From the NCBI GenBank assembly GCA_002315995.1, contig DCHN01000072.1:1-47871 (forward strand): 47,871 bases of DNA, read 5' to 3'. Of this stretch, positions 24,198-33,414 are shown piece after piece; the stretch's first letter is position 1; each line of letters opens with the position of its first letter. Under the pieces are notes generated by a model. The model was not told the origin of the DNA. It worked only from the letters and a program-made list of their open reading frames with translations, and ran no database searches. This stretch comes from Bacteroidales bacterium UBA1751. Lineage in GTDB: Bacteria; Bacteroidota; Bacteroidia; Bacteroidales; UBA932. Position numbers and translations under genes: made by a program.

Positions 24198-26009
24198 TTA
24201 TTTGGCCTGCGGTGCCGCACTCTTCTGCGCAGCAGCATCAGGTTCGGTTGCCGGTGACTGAGTTGCGGAGTTCTTCTGCGCAAATCGCGCCTTGTCATCC
24301 TCAATGGAGATCATTGCAGGGTCCGACGCCACGCTTCGCTTCCACAAATCCGTATATCCGGGCTGCTTAGGGGCAATAGGCATTCTGCTTCCACCCCCGA
24401 AACCTTCATAATCCGAATACTTGAACGAGCCATCCTCGTTCTGCACCTTCACGTTGCCGTCTATGTATTTTACGAAGAGATGCTCCTCAAGTGCCTTGAA
24501 CTTGTTGAACATACGGGTAGCAAAGAGTTCACTCCAGGTGGTGAGATACTCCTTGACATCCTCCTCCTTCTCCTCCATAATTCGAAGAGCCTCCTTATCT
24601 ACCGTAGGAATTATTTTCAGAGCGCCATTCTCATGCTCGTCTGAAGCGGCCCTTACCTCAGGAGCCACAAGATTGTACCTGAGGTATGCCTGATGGGCAA
24701 TACGGTTGAAAAGCCAGAATGCAGAGGTTGGAGAGTAGGTAAGCATATCTCCATTCTCCGGGCTGAAACATTCAGGGACCCTTGTTCCGGATGAATAAAC
24801 AGGTGTAAGGCAGGAGGTTGCAGCATCATCAACGCCGAACCATAGAATTCCACCTATTTCGTCTGGGAGCCAGCTGCGCGCCTGGCCAACAAGCCAGAAT
24901 CCGGTCTGCTGGGTTGCAATGGCCCTCTCATTCACATATCTCTTTCCCTCCCACTCGAACTCCATAGGACGCCAGCGGTAAGGAAGTTCATTTCCACCGG
25001 CACCTATATCACGTCTCATATCAAGAGGAGTGTTCTCAAAGTGGTCTCTCATCACATCTGCCACATCCTTCACGCCAATTTTCCTTGCAGGCTTTATGAA
25101 CAGAGGCATGCTTCCTGTTGAGTCAACTCCGCTCATATAGTCTATATAATCTGAGGCAGGTGTTTCATTGAACATGCCGCCGCCAAGAATATTGAAGGCT
25201 GCCCACACCCTTGCATCACAAGCCCTTATTGTACCATAATCTGCAGGAGCGTATGCTGCCGCAAAACTGAACGGTTCTCCATTTGAAGGATCATAGAATC
25301 CCTTCTCTATAGCAAATGAAATCACATCCGGAGCAAAAAGGCAGTTCTGTGGATCATCCATTGGAAACTCTCTTATTCTGGACTGGTTTGCATGGGCGCA
25401 GATGTATCCGTCAGGTACTCTGCGAGCCACCCAAACTGCACCTTTTCTCTTGTTGTTACCCTTTTTATCCAATTCAACGCCCTTGCCTACAATCTCCATA
25501 ATCCACGCCTCGTTCTTGTCTGCAATTGACAAGGTCTCACCTTCTGAAGCATATCCATACCTGTTCATGAGGTCAACCATTATATCTATTGCCTCACGTG
25601 CAGTGGCGGCACGCTGGAGAGTGATATACATCATACTGCCGTAGTCTATTCCGCCCAGGGTGTCAACAAGCTCCTCGCGACCACCGAAAGTTGTCTCGGT
25701 AATGATGAGCTGATGCTCGTTCATATTACCCATTGTTGAGTATGTACGCTCAACCTGAGCGATAGTGCCTAGTGGCCTTCCGCCTGTGTCCCACTCCTTT
25801 ATTGCAATCTTGCTCCCCTTCTTGAAAATGGCGGCAGGAGTATGATAGAGTTCTCCATACTGCACATGGGAATCTGCAGCATAACTTACAATTACGGAGC
25901 CGTCTGTTGAAGCACCCTTTGTTACTATTATATTGGTGCAGGAGTGAGCCCGTTGCGGAAAGAGTGCCATACCAAGAAGCAATATGGCCGTTATAAAGGA
26001 CTTTGGCAT
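24198..26009 (-). CDS. C69 family dipeptidase (formerly U34), exported
   Basis: N-terminal nucleophile peptidase that cleaves dipeptides. A signal peptide of 23 residues leaves Cys24 as the new N terminus (SCTNIIVTKGA), the expected catalytic nucleophile. Other conserved parts are DGSVIVSYAADSHVQYGELYH, MNEHQLIITETTFGGRE, and GYASEGETLSIADKNEAWIMEI. The total of 603 residues includes a C-terminal extension after about 550 rich in Ala, Thr and Pro. First gene of the C69-Spy-PHP-cdaA group. Along with the M19 enzyme it indicates periplasmic peptide digestion. Confidence 0.92.
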   Translation of the reverse strand: MPKSFITAILLLGMALFPQRAHSCTNIIVTKGASTDGSVIVSYAADSHVQYGELYHTPAAIFKKGSKIAIKEWDTGGRPLGTIAQVERTYSTMGNMNEHQLIITETTFGGREELVDTLGGIDYGSMMYITLQRAATAREAIDIMVDLMNRYGYASEGETLSIADKNEAWIMEIVGKGVELDKKGNNKRKGAVWVARRVPDGYICAHANQSRIREFPMDDPQNCLFAPDVISFAIEKGFYDPSNGEPFSFAAAYAPADYGTIRACDARVWAAFNILGGGMFNETPASDYIDYMSGVDSTGSMPLFIKPARKIGVKDVADVMRDHFENTPLDMRRDIGAGGNELPYRWRPMEFEWEGKRYVNERAIATQQTGFWLVGQARSWLPDEIGGILWFGVDDAATSCLTPVYSSGTRVPECFSPENGDMLTYSPTSAFWLFNRIAHQAYLRYNLVAPEVRAASDEHENGALKIIPTVDKEALRIMEEKEEDVKEYLTTWSELFATRMFNKFKALEEHLFVKYIDGNVKVQNEDGSFKYSDYEGFGGGSRMPIAPKQPGYTDLWKRSVASDPAMISIEDDKARFAQKNSATQSPATEPDAAAQKSAAPQAK

Positions 26010-26032
26010 AAATTTATCGTTTGTTTAACGAG

Positions 26033-26063
26033 CAAATTTATGTAAAATAGTTACTTTTGCCAA
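26033..26063. promoter_or_regulatory. Overlapping divergent promoters, C69 gene and NSS transporters
   Basis: Minus strand: TTGG (26063-26060), 19 nt, TAAATTTG (26040-26033) for the C69 dipeptidase. Plus strand: TACTTTTG at 26052-26059 for the first NSS gene, with no clear -33. The whole divergent spacer is only 70 nt (26010-26079), so the two promoters physically overlap. Confidence 0.5.
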
Positions 26064-26079
26064 CTTTATTATTTCAACA

Positions 26080-27426
26080 ATGACAAACAACAGAGAGAGT
26101 TTCGGAGGCAGATTCGCCGTTCTTGTGGCTTTGGTGGGTTCGGCCGTTGGTTTGGGAAACTTGTGGAGATTTCCATATCTGGTGGGAAGAAACGGAGGTG
26201 CCGCATTCATACTGATATACATAGTCATAGCTCTGCTCATATGCCTGCCTATGATGCTTTCGGAGGGCATAATAGGAAGAAGGGCCGGAGCAAATGTCTT
26301 CAGATCGTTCAAAAAGCTTGCGCCCGGAAGCGGTTGGTGGCTTATTGGCATAGGTACAATAATTACAACATCCCTTATTATAAGTTTCTACTCAGTAGTT
26401 GGTGGATGGATTATATATTTTCTTGTAAAGTCAGCTACGCTGCAACTTTCAGGGGATGCCACTGCAAATGGAGGCATCTTCACATCTCTAATCTCATCCC
26501 CCATTGAACCGCTGGTATATACCGCAATATTCCTATTTGCAACCGGAGGCATCATATCAATGGGCGTAAAAAGCGGAATTGAGAAGGTGTCAAAGATACT
26601 TATGCCTCTGCTCTTTGTATGTACGGTCATCATTGCTGTGGAGAGTCTGATGCTTCCAGGATCCTCAAAGGGAGTAGAGTTTCTATTCAAACCGGATTTC
26701 TCAAAGGTAACGGCAGAAACGGTTTTCCAGGCGCTTGGACAAGCCTTCTTCTCAATGAGCCTTGGATGTGGAATCATAATAACATACTCTTCATACATAA
26801 AGAAGAATGAGCACATAGTGACTACATCATTCATAACATCATGTATGGACACTCTCTTTGCCCTCATAGCGGGATTGGCAATAATGCCGGCCGTATTTGC
26901 GTTCGGGCAGGAGCCTGCTCAAGGGCCTGGCCTTCTGTTTGTCATTCTGCCGGATATCTTTACAAAGATTCCTGGAGGAGAGGTAATTGCCATTCTCTTC
27001 TTCATAGTTGTATTTGTAGCGGCAGTGACTTCATCTATCTCCCTGCTGGAAATAGATGTTGCCTTTCTCAGTGAGGAGTTTGGATGGTCAAGGGCAAAGA
27101 GTGCAACCATAAGCAGCTCCATTATTTTCATCTTTTCTGTATTGTGTTCTCTCTCAATGGGGCCTCTCAAGGATTTTACAATTGCAGGCAAGACAATATT
27201 CGATCTGTTTGATTATGTGACCGCAAACATACTCATGACAGTATGCTCTCTGGGGTGCGTGCTCTTTGCCGGGTGGAAACTCAAGAGAGAGGATATAATA
27301 GATGAGCTCACCAATGCCGGGAAACTGAAAATCTCTCCTGCTACGGTATCCTTCTTCATCTTCTCAATAAGATATATAGCCCCCGCAGCTATTATAATAA
27401 TTGCAATATTCAGTCTGTTCGCATAA
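26080..27426 (+). CDS. Sodium-dependent amino-acid transporter, NSS family (copy 1)
   Basis: LeuT-fold inner-membrane symporter. 448 residues. The TM1 signature GSAVGLGNLWRFPYLVGRNGGAAFIL contains the unwound glycine region and the Asn that coordinate sodium and substrate in LeuT. TM6 to TM8 regions read FQALGQAFFSMSLGCGIIITYSSY and ALIAGLAIMPAVFAF followed by FVAAVTSSISLLEI. Eleven to twelve membrane helices are present. Bacterial members carry hydrophobic or aromatic amino acids; the exact substrate cannot be read. A close paralogue starts 13 nt downstream. Confidence 0.93.
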   Translation: MTNNRESFGGRFAVLVALVGSAVGLGNLWRFPYLVGRNGGAAFILIYIVIALLICLPMMLSEGIIGRRAGANVFRSFKKLAPGSGWWLIGIGTIITTSLIISFYSVVGGWIIYFLVKSATLQLSGDATANGGIFTSLISSPIEPLVYTAIFLFATGGIISMGVKSGIEKVSKILMPLLFVCTVIIAVESLMLPGSSKGVEFLFKPDFSKVTAETVFQALGQAFFSMSLGCGIIITYSSYIKKNEHIVTTSFITSCMDTLFALIAGLAIMPAVFAFGQEPAQGPGLLFVILPDIFTKIPGGEVIAILFFIVVFVAAVTSSISLLEIDVAFLSEEFGWSRAKSATISSSIIFIFSVLCSLSMGPLKDFTIAGKTIFDLFDYVTANILMTVCSLGCVLFAGWKLKREDIIDELTNAGKLKISPATVSFFIFSIRYIAPAAIIIIAIFSLFA

Positions 27427-27439
27427 CGGAATAAATAAG

Positions 27440-28789
27440 ATGAAAGGTGCCAGAGAGAATTTCGGTGGACGGTTTGCGGTTCTGGTGGCGCTGGTAGGTT
27501 CAGCTGTAGGATTGGGCAACCTGTGGAGATTCCCATACCTTGTGGGAAACAACGGAGGTGCCGCATTCATTCTTATATATATTGTCCTCACGTTCCTGCT
27601 GTGTCTGCCAATAATGCACTCAGAAATTGTAATAGGCAGGAGAAGCAAGGCAAATGTATTTGGAGCATTCAATACTCTTGCACCCGGCTCCAAATGGAAA
27701 TACGCAGGAGTCCTTGCTTTAGTTACCACTGCAATAATCCTTGGATTCTATGCCGTTGTAGGAGGATGGTCACTCTTCTTCTTCATAAAGGCTCTCTTTT
27801 TCCAGCTCAATGAGGCAGGCGGAAATGCCGCTGAACCTCTATTCACCTCAATGGCTTCCGCCACCTGCACCCCATTGATATATGCGGCGGCCTTTATGAT
27901 TGTTACAGCTCTTGTAATAGCATGCGGCGTAAGAAAGGGAATTGAAAAGTACTCCAAGATAATGATGCCTGTTCTCTTTGTGTGCACAGTAATTATTGCC
28001 ATTGAGAGCATATCACTGCCTGGAGCCATGCGCGGTGTGGAGTTCCTCCTCTATCCGGATTTTTCAAACATGACCCCGGACACCGTGCTGAATGCGCTTG
28101 GCCAGGCCTTCTTCTCACTCAGTCTTGGTTGCGGCACGTTCATAACATACTCGTCATACATGAAGAGCAGTGAGAACATACTGAAAGTTTCACTTCTTAC
28201 TGCGCTTTGGGACACCATCTTTGCCATACTTGCGGGACTGGCCATAATGCCTGCCGTATTCGCATTCTCGCAGGAACCATCACAGGGGCCGGGGTTGCTC
28301 TTCATTATACTTCCTGACATACTCTCAAAGATTCCGTTCGGTGGTTTAATATCAATTCTGTTCTTTGCAGTGGTATTTCTGGCAGCTCTCACATCATCAA
28401 TATCAATGCTTGAGATCATTACATCATACACTACCGATGAATTCAAATGGAGCCGCAAACGCAGTGTTGTTACAATATGCTCCATAATATTCATTCTGAC
28501 CACATTATGCTCCCTATCCATGGGGCCTCTCGCCTCATTCAAGATATTTGGTAAAACCATATTCGAACTTTGCGATTTCCTGACCGCCAATGTAATGCTC
28601 ACTTGCGGCTCACTTGCATATGTGATTTTCGTTGGATGGATAATGAAACGCTCGGATGTACTTGATGAACTCACAAACGGAGGTACTATAAAAATTGCAC
28701 CACAGGCTGCCAACTTCCTCCTCTTCTCAATAAAGTACCTTGCTCCGGCAGCAATACTCATTATTACAGCCTACTCCCTCTTCTTCTGA
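27440..28789 (+). CDS. Sodium-dependent amino-acid transporter, NSS family (copy 2)
   Basis: 449-residue paralogue of the preceding gene. The ATG at 27440 aligns with copy 1 (MKGARENFGGRFAVLVALVG); an upstream TTG inside copy 1 is rejected. It has the same TM1 signature (GNLWRFPYLVGNNGGAAFIL), ALGQAFFSLSLGCGTFITYSSY, and SSISMLEIITSY. The pair looks like a tandem duplication followed by divergence in the extracellular loops and the TM3-TM5 region. Two products might form a heteromer or have different substrates. Translated from the same transcript as copy 1. Confidence 0.93.
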   Translation: MKGARENFGGRFAVLVALVGSAVGLGNLWRFPYLVGNNGGAAFILIYIVLTFLLCLPIMHSEIVIGRRSKANVFGAFNTLAPGSKWKYAGVLALVTTAIILGFYAVVGGWSLFFFIKALFFQLNEAGGNAAEPLFTSMASATCTPLIYAAAFMIVTALVIACGVRKGIEKYSKIMMPVLFVCTVIIAIESISLPGAMRGVEFLLYPDFSNMTPDTVLNALGQAFFSLSLGCGTFITYSSYMKSSENILKVSLLTALWDTIFAILAGLAIMPAVFAFSQEPSQGPGLLFIILPDILSKIPFGGLISILFFAVVFLAALTSSISMLEIITSYTTDEFKWSRKRSVVTICSIIFILTTLCSLSMGPLASFKIFGKTIFELCDFLTANVMLTCGSLAYVIFVGWIMKRSDVLDELTNGGTIKIAPQAANFLLFSIKYLAPAAILIITAYSLFF

Positions 28790-28838
28790 TTCAGGAACAC
28801 GCCCATAGACTGAGAGAACTGTACTGCCGCAAAAATCT

Positions 28839-29549
28839 TTACGGAACAAATCCAAGCGTGGCTATGCTCACACGGCAGCAGAAATGTTCCAATATGGAGT
28901 TGGCACAGGCATCGAGCGTAGCCCCGGTGGTGAGCACATCGTCAACCAATAGCAGATGTCTGCCGTCAATTTTTCTATGAACTCCTGCACCACTCCTTAC
29001 CCCAAAGGCATCCTTGACATTCAACCATCTCTGGTGGCGGTTCTTTCTTGTTTGTGTAGCTGTTGCGCTTCTCCTGTATAGCAGATGAGTGAAGAGAGAG
29101 GCTCCACCTGGCAAAACTTCACTGTACCCTATGCGTATGCCCTTTGAAATTTCAGCCGTTTGATTATACCCTCTTTTGAGCCTTCTGCGCCAATGGAGCG
29201 GTACAGGCACAATGTAATCAATGGGAGGTGCTTTACCCAACAGGACATCACTGGCAATTCGTGCTCCAAGCATACGTCCCATTTGGAGAGCAAGCGCAAT
29301 GTCCGAGCCGTATTTTATGCGATGCACTATCTCCTTGTAGGGGTTTACATAATAGAAGAGCGGCCATACCGCTTCAATACGACACCTACCCCAGAATACA
29401 CGCTGGGCGGCAGAAAGAGGCTCCTCACCTGTTATGAAGGGCATATCCCAAAGGCAGGTGCAGCACAGCTTCTTCTCCGCTCCAACCAGAGAGTTGCCGC
29501 ACAGGATGCATCTTCGGGGAAAGAAAAAATCAAGAACTCCACCAAGCAT
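28839..29549 (-). CDS. comF: ComF family phosphoribosyltransferase-like protein
   Basis: 236 residues from the ATG at 29549 (MLGGVLDFFFPRRCILCG); a longer TTG-started frame overlaps a promoter-like sequence and is less likely. A four-cysteine zinc-ribbon (CILC and CCTC) is followed by a type I PRTase domain with IVPVPLHWRRRLKRGYNQTAEI and the PRPP loop LLVDDVLTTGATLDAC. ComF helps DNA uptake in naturally competent bacteria, but homologues are nearly universal in Bacteroidetes where the role is unclear. Divergent from mutS2. Confidence 0.93.
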   Translation of the reverse strand: MLGGVLDFFFPRRCILCGNSLVGAEKKLCCTCLWDMPFITGEEPLSAAQRVFWGRCRIEAVWPLFYYVNPYKEIVHRIKYGSDIALALQMGRMLGARIASDVLLGKAPPIDYIVPVPLHWRRRLKRGYNQTAEISKGIRIGYSEVLPGGASLFTHLLYRRSATATQTRKNRHQRWLNVKDAFGVRSGAGVHRKIDGRHLLLVDDVLTTGATLDACANSILEHFCCRVSIATLGFVP

Positions 29550-29579
29550 ACAATGTTCATGCAGTGGAGGGGAGTGGGA

Positions 29580-29616
29580 CAAAATTACTCAAATATGATA
29601 TGATTTGCTATTTTTG
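29580..29616. promoter_or_regulatory. Divergent promoter elements, comF and mutS2
   Basis: Minus strand: TAATTTTG at 29587-29580 for comF. Plus strand: TATTTTTG at 29609-29616 for mutS2, whose ATG lies only 8 nt further on, implying a very short leader. Neither has a clear TTTG at -33, so confidence is moderate. Confidence 0.4.
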
Positions 29617-29624
29617 CGGGAAGA

Positions 29625-32138
29625 ATGACAAACAGTGGAACAATAGAGGTAAAGCTTGGATTCAACAAGGTGAGGGAGTGGATTGCATCCCGCGCCAGGA
29701 GTTCCTATGCCAAGAATAGGGCAATGGAGGAGCAGGTGAGCGGGAATCTTGCAACAATTGAACGCAGGCTCATACTTACCGAGGAGATGAAGTACATCTG
29801 CATGTTTGAGCCATCATTCCCAAAAGAGGGCTATGAAGACAACCTCGACTACCTGAAACCTCTGCTCACCCCATCAACCGTAATTACTCTGGAGAATATG
29901 GTGCGCCTGAGCAGATACCTCCAGACCCTTAAGGAGATTGTCACATTCTTCAAAAAGAGCAAGGAGGAGGCCTACCCCAATCTCAAGGAGATGGTTGCAG
30001 GCGTCATTCTCTATCCTGCCATTTCACAGAAGATAGATGGAATACTTGACAAGAACGGAGAGGTGCGCGACAATGCTTCCCCTGAACTTGCAAGGCTCAG
30101 GAGCGAAATACGCTCCAAGGAGGGAGCAATAAGCCGCAAGGTGCAGTCCATTCTGAAAAAGGGCATTGAAGATGGATTCGTTGCCGAAGATGCAACGGTG
30201 CAGATGCGCGACGGAAGGGTATTGGTACCTGTTGTAGCCGGCAACAAGCGCAAACTTGGAGGCTTTGTATATGATGAATCGGCAAGCGGTAAAACCGTTT
30301 TCATAGAGCCGGCAGAGGTAGTAGAGCTTGGAAACGCACTTCGCGAACTTCAGTTTGCCGTTCAGCGTGAAATTTTCAGGATACTTGATGAATTCTCATC
30401 CTTCCTCAGACCATATCTTCCGGAACTTATTGATGCAGCCGGCGTTTTGGGTGAAATTGACTTCATTCTTGCCAAGGGTCAGCTTGCAATGGAGCTGGCA
30501 TGCGACCGCCCGATTGCAAGCGTAAGCGGAGAGCTGAAAATAAGCAAGGGGAGACATCCCGTACTGGAGAGAGCTCTGCAGAAGGAGGGGAAGAAGATTG
30601 TTCCGCTTGATTTGCATCTTACAAAGGAGAAATCGATTCTTGTGATATCAGGGCCTAACGCCGGTGGAAAATCGGTATGCCTGAAGACCACAGGAATTCT
30701 GCAATATATGTATCAGTGGGGTATGCTTGTAAGCGCCAGCGCCATAAGCGAGTTTCCTGTTCTTGACAACATATTCATAGACATAGGAGACCAGCAGAGC
30801 ATTGAAAACGACCTGAGCACCTACAGCTCGCACCTTATGAGCATGAAGGAGATGGTTGAGGGCGTTGACCCGCAATGGCTTGTACTAATTGATGAGTTCG
30901 GTTCAGGCACTGAGCCTGCCGCAGGCGGCGCAATTGCAGAAACCATTCTCAAGCACCTCGATAGAACAGGGTGCTACGGTGTAATTACAACCCACTACAC
31001 CAACCTGAAAATGTATGCCGCCAATGCAACCGAAACTCATGTTGCAAATGGTGCAATGCTCTTTGATGTTGCCAACATACAGCCGCTCTTCACCCTTGAG
31101 CAGGGGTTGCCGGGCAACTCTTTTGCATTTGAGCTGGCAAGGAAAATAGGGCTTCCAACCTGGCTGGTGGAGCAGGCACAGGAGGCTGCCGGAACCGGTT
31201 TCGTGGATATGGAGAGGCAGCTGAGGAAGATTTCGCGCGAAAAGCGCAAGCTTGAGGAGAAGCTCAAGAGAATAAGCACTACAGACAAGGTGCTTGAGAG
31301 TGTCACCGACAAATATCAGAAGGAGCTTGCAGAGATAAAGCAGAGTAAAAAGGAGATAATAGAAACCGCCAAGGCACAGGCTCAGGAAATAGTTTCACAG
31401 GCCAACCGTCAGGTGGAGGCTACAATTCGGAGCATCCGTGAGGCCCAGGCTGAAAAGGAGAGGACAAAAGAGGCCAGGAAGTCACTGACATCATTCAGAA
31501 ACTCCCTTGGAGAAGAAAACCACTCTGAACAGGATCTGAAAATTGAGCGGAAGATGCAGCAGCTCCAGCAGAGGCAGCAGCGCAAACTTGAACGAAAACA
31601 GAGAGATGGAAACGGTGGAGAAGGTGCAGATGCCAATGGAGGGAAGCCTGTGGTTAAGGTTGAAGCCGGTCCGCTTACAGTAGGATGCAAGGTCAGAATC
31701 AAGAGCAACTCCCTAATTGGCCAGATTCACCAGCTGGGAGACAAATATATTATGGTGGCCGTGGGAAACATCCTCAGCCGGATGAAGGAGAGCGATGTTG
31801 AAAGAATATCTGCAAAGGAGTTCGAACAGGCGCACCAGCAACGCAGCAGAAGCATTGCACAGATATCTGAGAGCATATCACAGCGCAAGCTGGAGTTCAA
31901 ACCCTCAATTGACATACGCGGGGAGAGGTTGTCGGATGCCCTTGACATAGTGAGCCGCTATATTGACGATGCCATTATGCTGGACATTCCACAGGTTAAG
32001 ATACTTCACGGCAAAGGCACCGGAGTGCTCAAGGAGGAGATAAGAAAATACCTCAGATGCCAGAGCGGAATTGCCGATATACAGGATGAGGATATAAGAT
32101 ACGGAGGAAGCGGTATCACAGTAGTAACCTTCGGTTAA
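29625..32138 (+). CDS. mutS2: MutS2 family ATPase with Smr domain
   Basis: 837 residues. A MutS-like core with Walker A at 343-350 (GPNAGGKS), a Walker B region (WLVLIDEFGSGTEP) and the ITTHYTNLK switch; a long coiled coil (about 510-660, rich in Lys, Glu and Gln); and a C-terminal Smr domain (about 760-837: DIRGERLSDALD, VKILHGKGTGVLKEEI). It lacks the mismatch-recognition domain of MutS1. Members suppress recombination or, in Firmicutes, act on collided ribosomes. The start ATG at 29625 fits the family. It is followed 64 nt later by a small membrane protein gene. Confidence 0.96.
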   Translation: MTNSGTIEVKLGFNKVREWIASRARSSYAKNRAMEEQVSGNLATIERRLILTEEMKYICMFEPSFPKEGYEDNLDYLKPLLTPSTVITLENMVRLSRYLQTLKEIVTFFKKSKEEAYPNLKEMVAGVILYPAISQKIDGILDKNGEVRDNASPELARLRSEIRSKEGAISRKVQSILKKGIEDGFVAEDATVQMRDGRVLVPVVAGNKRKLGGFVYDESASGKTVFIEPAEVVELGNALRELQFAVQREIFRILDEFSSFLRPYLPELIDAAGVLGEIDFILAKGQLAMELACDRPIASVSGELKISKGRHPVLERALQKEGKKIVPLDLHLTKEKSILVISGPNAGGKSVCLKTTGILQYMYQWGMLVSASAISEFPVLDNIFIDIGDQQSIENDLSTYSSHLMSMKEMVEGVDPQWLVLIDEFGSGTEPAAGGAIAETILKHLDRTGCYGVITTHYTNLKMYAANATETHVANGAMLFDVANIQPLFTLEQGLPGNSFAFELARKIGLPTWLVEQAQEAAGTGFVDMERQLRKISREKRKLEEKLKRISTTDKVLESVTDKYQKELAEIKQSKKEIIETAKAQAQEIVSQANRQVEATIRSIREAQAEKERTKEARKSLTSFRNSLGEENHSEQDLKIERKMQQLQQRQQRKLERKQRDGNGGEGADANGGKPVVKVEAGPLTVGCKVRIKSNSLIGQIHQLGDKYIMVAVGNILSRMKESDVERISAKEFEQAHQQRSRSIAQISESISQRKLEFKPSIDIRGERLSDALDIVSRYIDDAIMLDIPQVKILHGKGTGVLKEEIRKYLRCQSGIADIQDEDIRYGGSGITVVTFG

Positions 32139-32202
32139 TGGAACCGGAGACGAAATCCTCCACTATTTGAAAACTGAAATAAACTGTTAAAAATACACTA
32201 TT

Positions 32203-32733
32203 ATGGAAGAAATGGAAGAGAGAAGAGAATCAATGAACTTTGCCAGACACATGAAGCACTCATCACTGAGTCCAAGAGCGAAGAAGCACTCAACAGCAAA
32301 ACTTATTGCACTGCTGGCCATACTCATTATTCTTGTATTTGTAATGATATTCACCGGCTGTAGCAGGCCGAATGCAGAAGTAGAGTGTTCAAAAGCCGAA
32401 AGAACTGCAGCGCAGTTCCTTACATCAAACATAAACAGAGATTACAAGACTATGAGGGAACTCTCAACTCCTTCGCTTGATTCACTTATTGCATCGGCAG
32501 AGAGCGAAACAGCCAGGATGAGCGCCAATGCAAGGAAAATGATTGCAAAAGTTACCGAAAACCTCAAGATTCAGATTGACTCATCATATACGAACCAATC
32601 TGCAGATACCGCAACCGTCTTCTACACACTAATGGTGAAGAAGACGGAAAAAACGGTAGAAGCCACCCTAAAGAGCGCCAAGGTTACCCTTCTTAGAAAA
32701 AGGGGCGAGTGGAAGGTTGAATCAATGGAGTAA
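32203..32733 (+). CDS. Hypothetical single-pass membrane protein
   Basis: 176 residues. A charged N-terminal cytoplasmic segment (1-32) is followed by one membrane helix (about 33-53, LIALLAILIILVFVMIF) and a periplasmic domain of about 115 residues that begins with GCSRPNAEVECSKAE. The domain ends with alternating strands and RGEWKVESM, reminiscent of NTF2/DUF4878-type lipoprotein folds that end in a WKV strand. I cannot assign a function. It follows mutS2 and converges on the bactofilin gene, stop codons abutting (32733 and 32734). Confidence 0.7.
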   Translation: MEEMEERRESMNFARHMKHSSLSPRAKKHSTAKLIALLAILIILVFVMIFTGCSRPNAEVECSKAERTAAQFLTSNINRDYKTMRELSTPSLDSLIASAESETARMSANARKMIAKVTENLKIQIDSSYTNQSADTATVFYTLMVKKTEKTVEATLKSAKVTLLRKRGEWKVESME

Positions 32734-33345
32734 TTACTCCTCGCCTTCCTTCTTTACCTCAGGTCTCTGCACTGGTGCTGCAACAGGTGCTGGTGCAGGT
32801 GCTGGTGCTGAATTTTGCTGCTTTAAGAATGCATTATCTTCACAATTCTTTGCAAATTCCGCTTCTGTAGTGTATTTAACAGAACCTGTGAGTTTTGATC
32901 CAAGCTCCACTACAACGTTTGATGACGCAAGAGAACCAGTTACGACACAACCATTTTTCAAAGAGATAGTATCTTTGGCACTTACTGTTCCATCGAACTT
33001 CCCATAGATGTCAATGTTTTCGCACAAAATATCGCCCGATAAAACTGCGGTTTCACCAATAATTATACGAGCACGGGAAGAAATTTTTCCATTGAAATTT
33101 CCGTCAAACCTGATGTCATGAGAAGATGTGATTTCACCACTACTGATTGACATTCCAGCAGCAATTCTACTCACTGCAGTGGGATTTGATGTTGAAGAGT
33201 TGTTTAATGTCATAGCTGTAACTTTAACTGTATGCTTATCTATATTATTTTCTTTTTCTACATCCTTATTTGTCTCCTTGTCAATGTTGTTGTACTTAGC
33301 ATCAACTGACTTCGAGTCACTATTATGTTTATTATTCAACCACAT
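32734..33345 (-). CDS. Bactofilin family cytoskeletal protein
   Basis: Polymer-forming cytoskeletal protein (DUF583). The ATG at 33345 gives 203 residues; an upstream TTG is less likely. The central right-handed beta-helix (about 55-165) shows the typical short repeats: ISSGEITSSHDIRFDGNFNGKI, ILCENIDIYGKFDGTV, LKNGCVVTGSLASSNVVVE, LGSKLTGSV. It is flanked by an N-terminal tail rich in Asn, Lys and Asp (1-45) and a C-terminal Ala/Pro repeat tail ending in Glu and Lys. Bactofilins position wall enzymes or affect cell shape; no M23 peptidase gene is adjacent here. Confidence 0.92.
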   Translation of the reverse strand: MWLNNKHNSDSKSVDAKYNNIDKETNKDVEKENNIDKHTVKVTAMTLNNSSTSNPTAVSRIAAGMSISSGEITSSHDIRFDGNFNGKISSRARIIIGETAVLSGDILCENIDIYGKFDGTVSAKDTISLKNGCVVTGSLASSNVVVELGSKLTGSVKYTTEAEFAKNCEDNAFLKQQNSAPAPAPAPVAAPVQRPEVKKEGEE

Positions 33346-33384
33346 AGCACACAAGGGGTATATCGAATTATCAAATAATCATTG

Positions 33385-33414
33385 CAAATATAGTAATTAT
33401 TTTGCAACAACAAA
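33385..33414 (-). promoter_or_regulatory. Promoter of the bactofilin gene
   Basis: On the minus strand TTTG (33414-33411), 18 nt, then TATATTTG (33392-33385). The -33 element lies inside the 3' end of prmC. It would produce a leader of about 33 nt, so the bactofilin gene can be transcribed separately from the PBP1A-ddl-prmC group. Confidence 0.65.
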
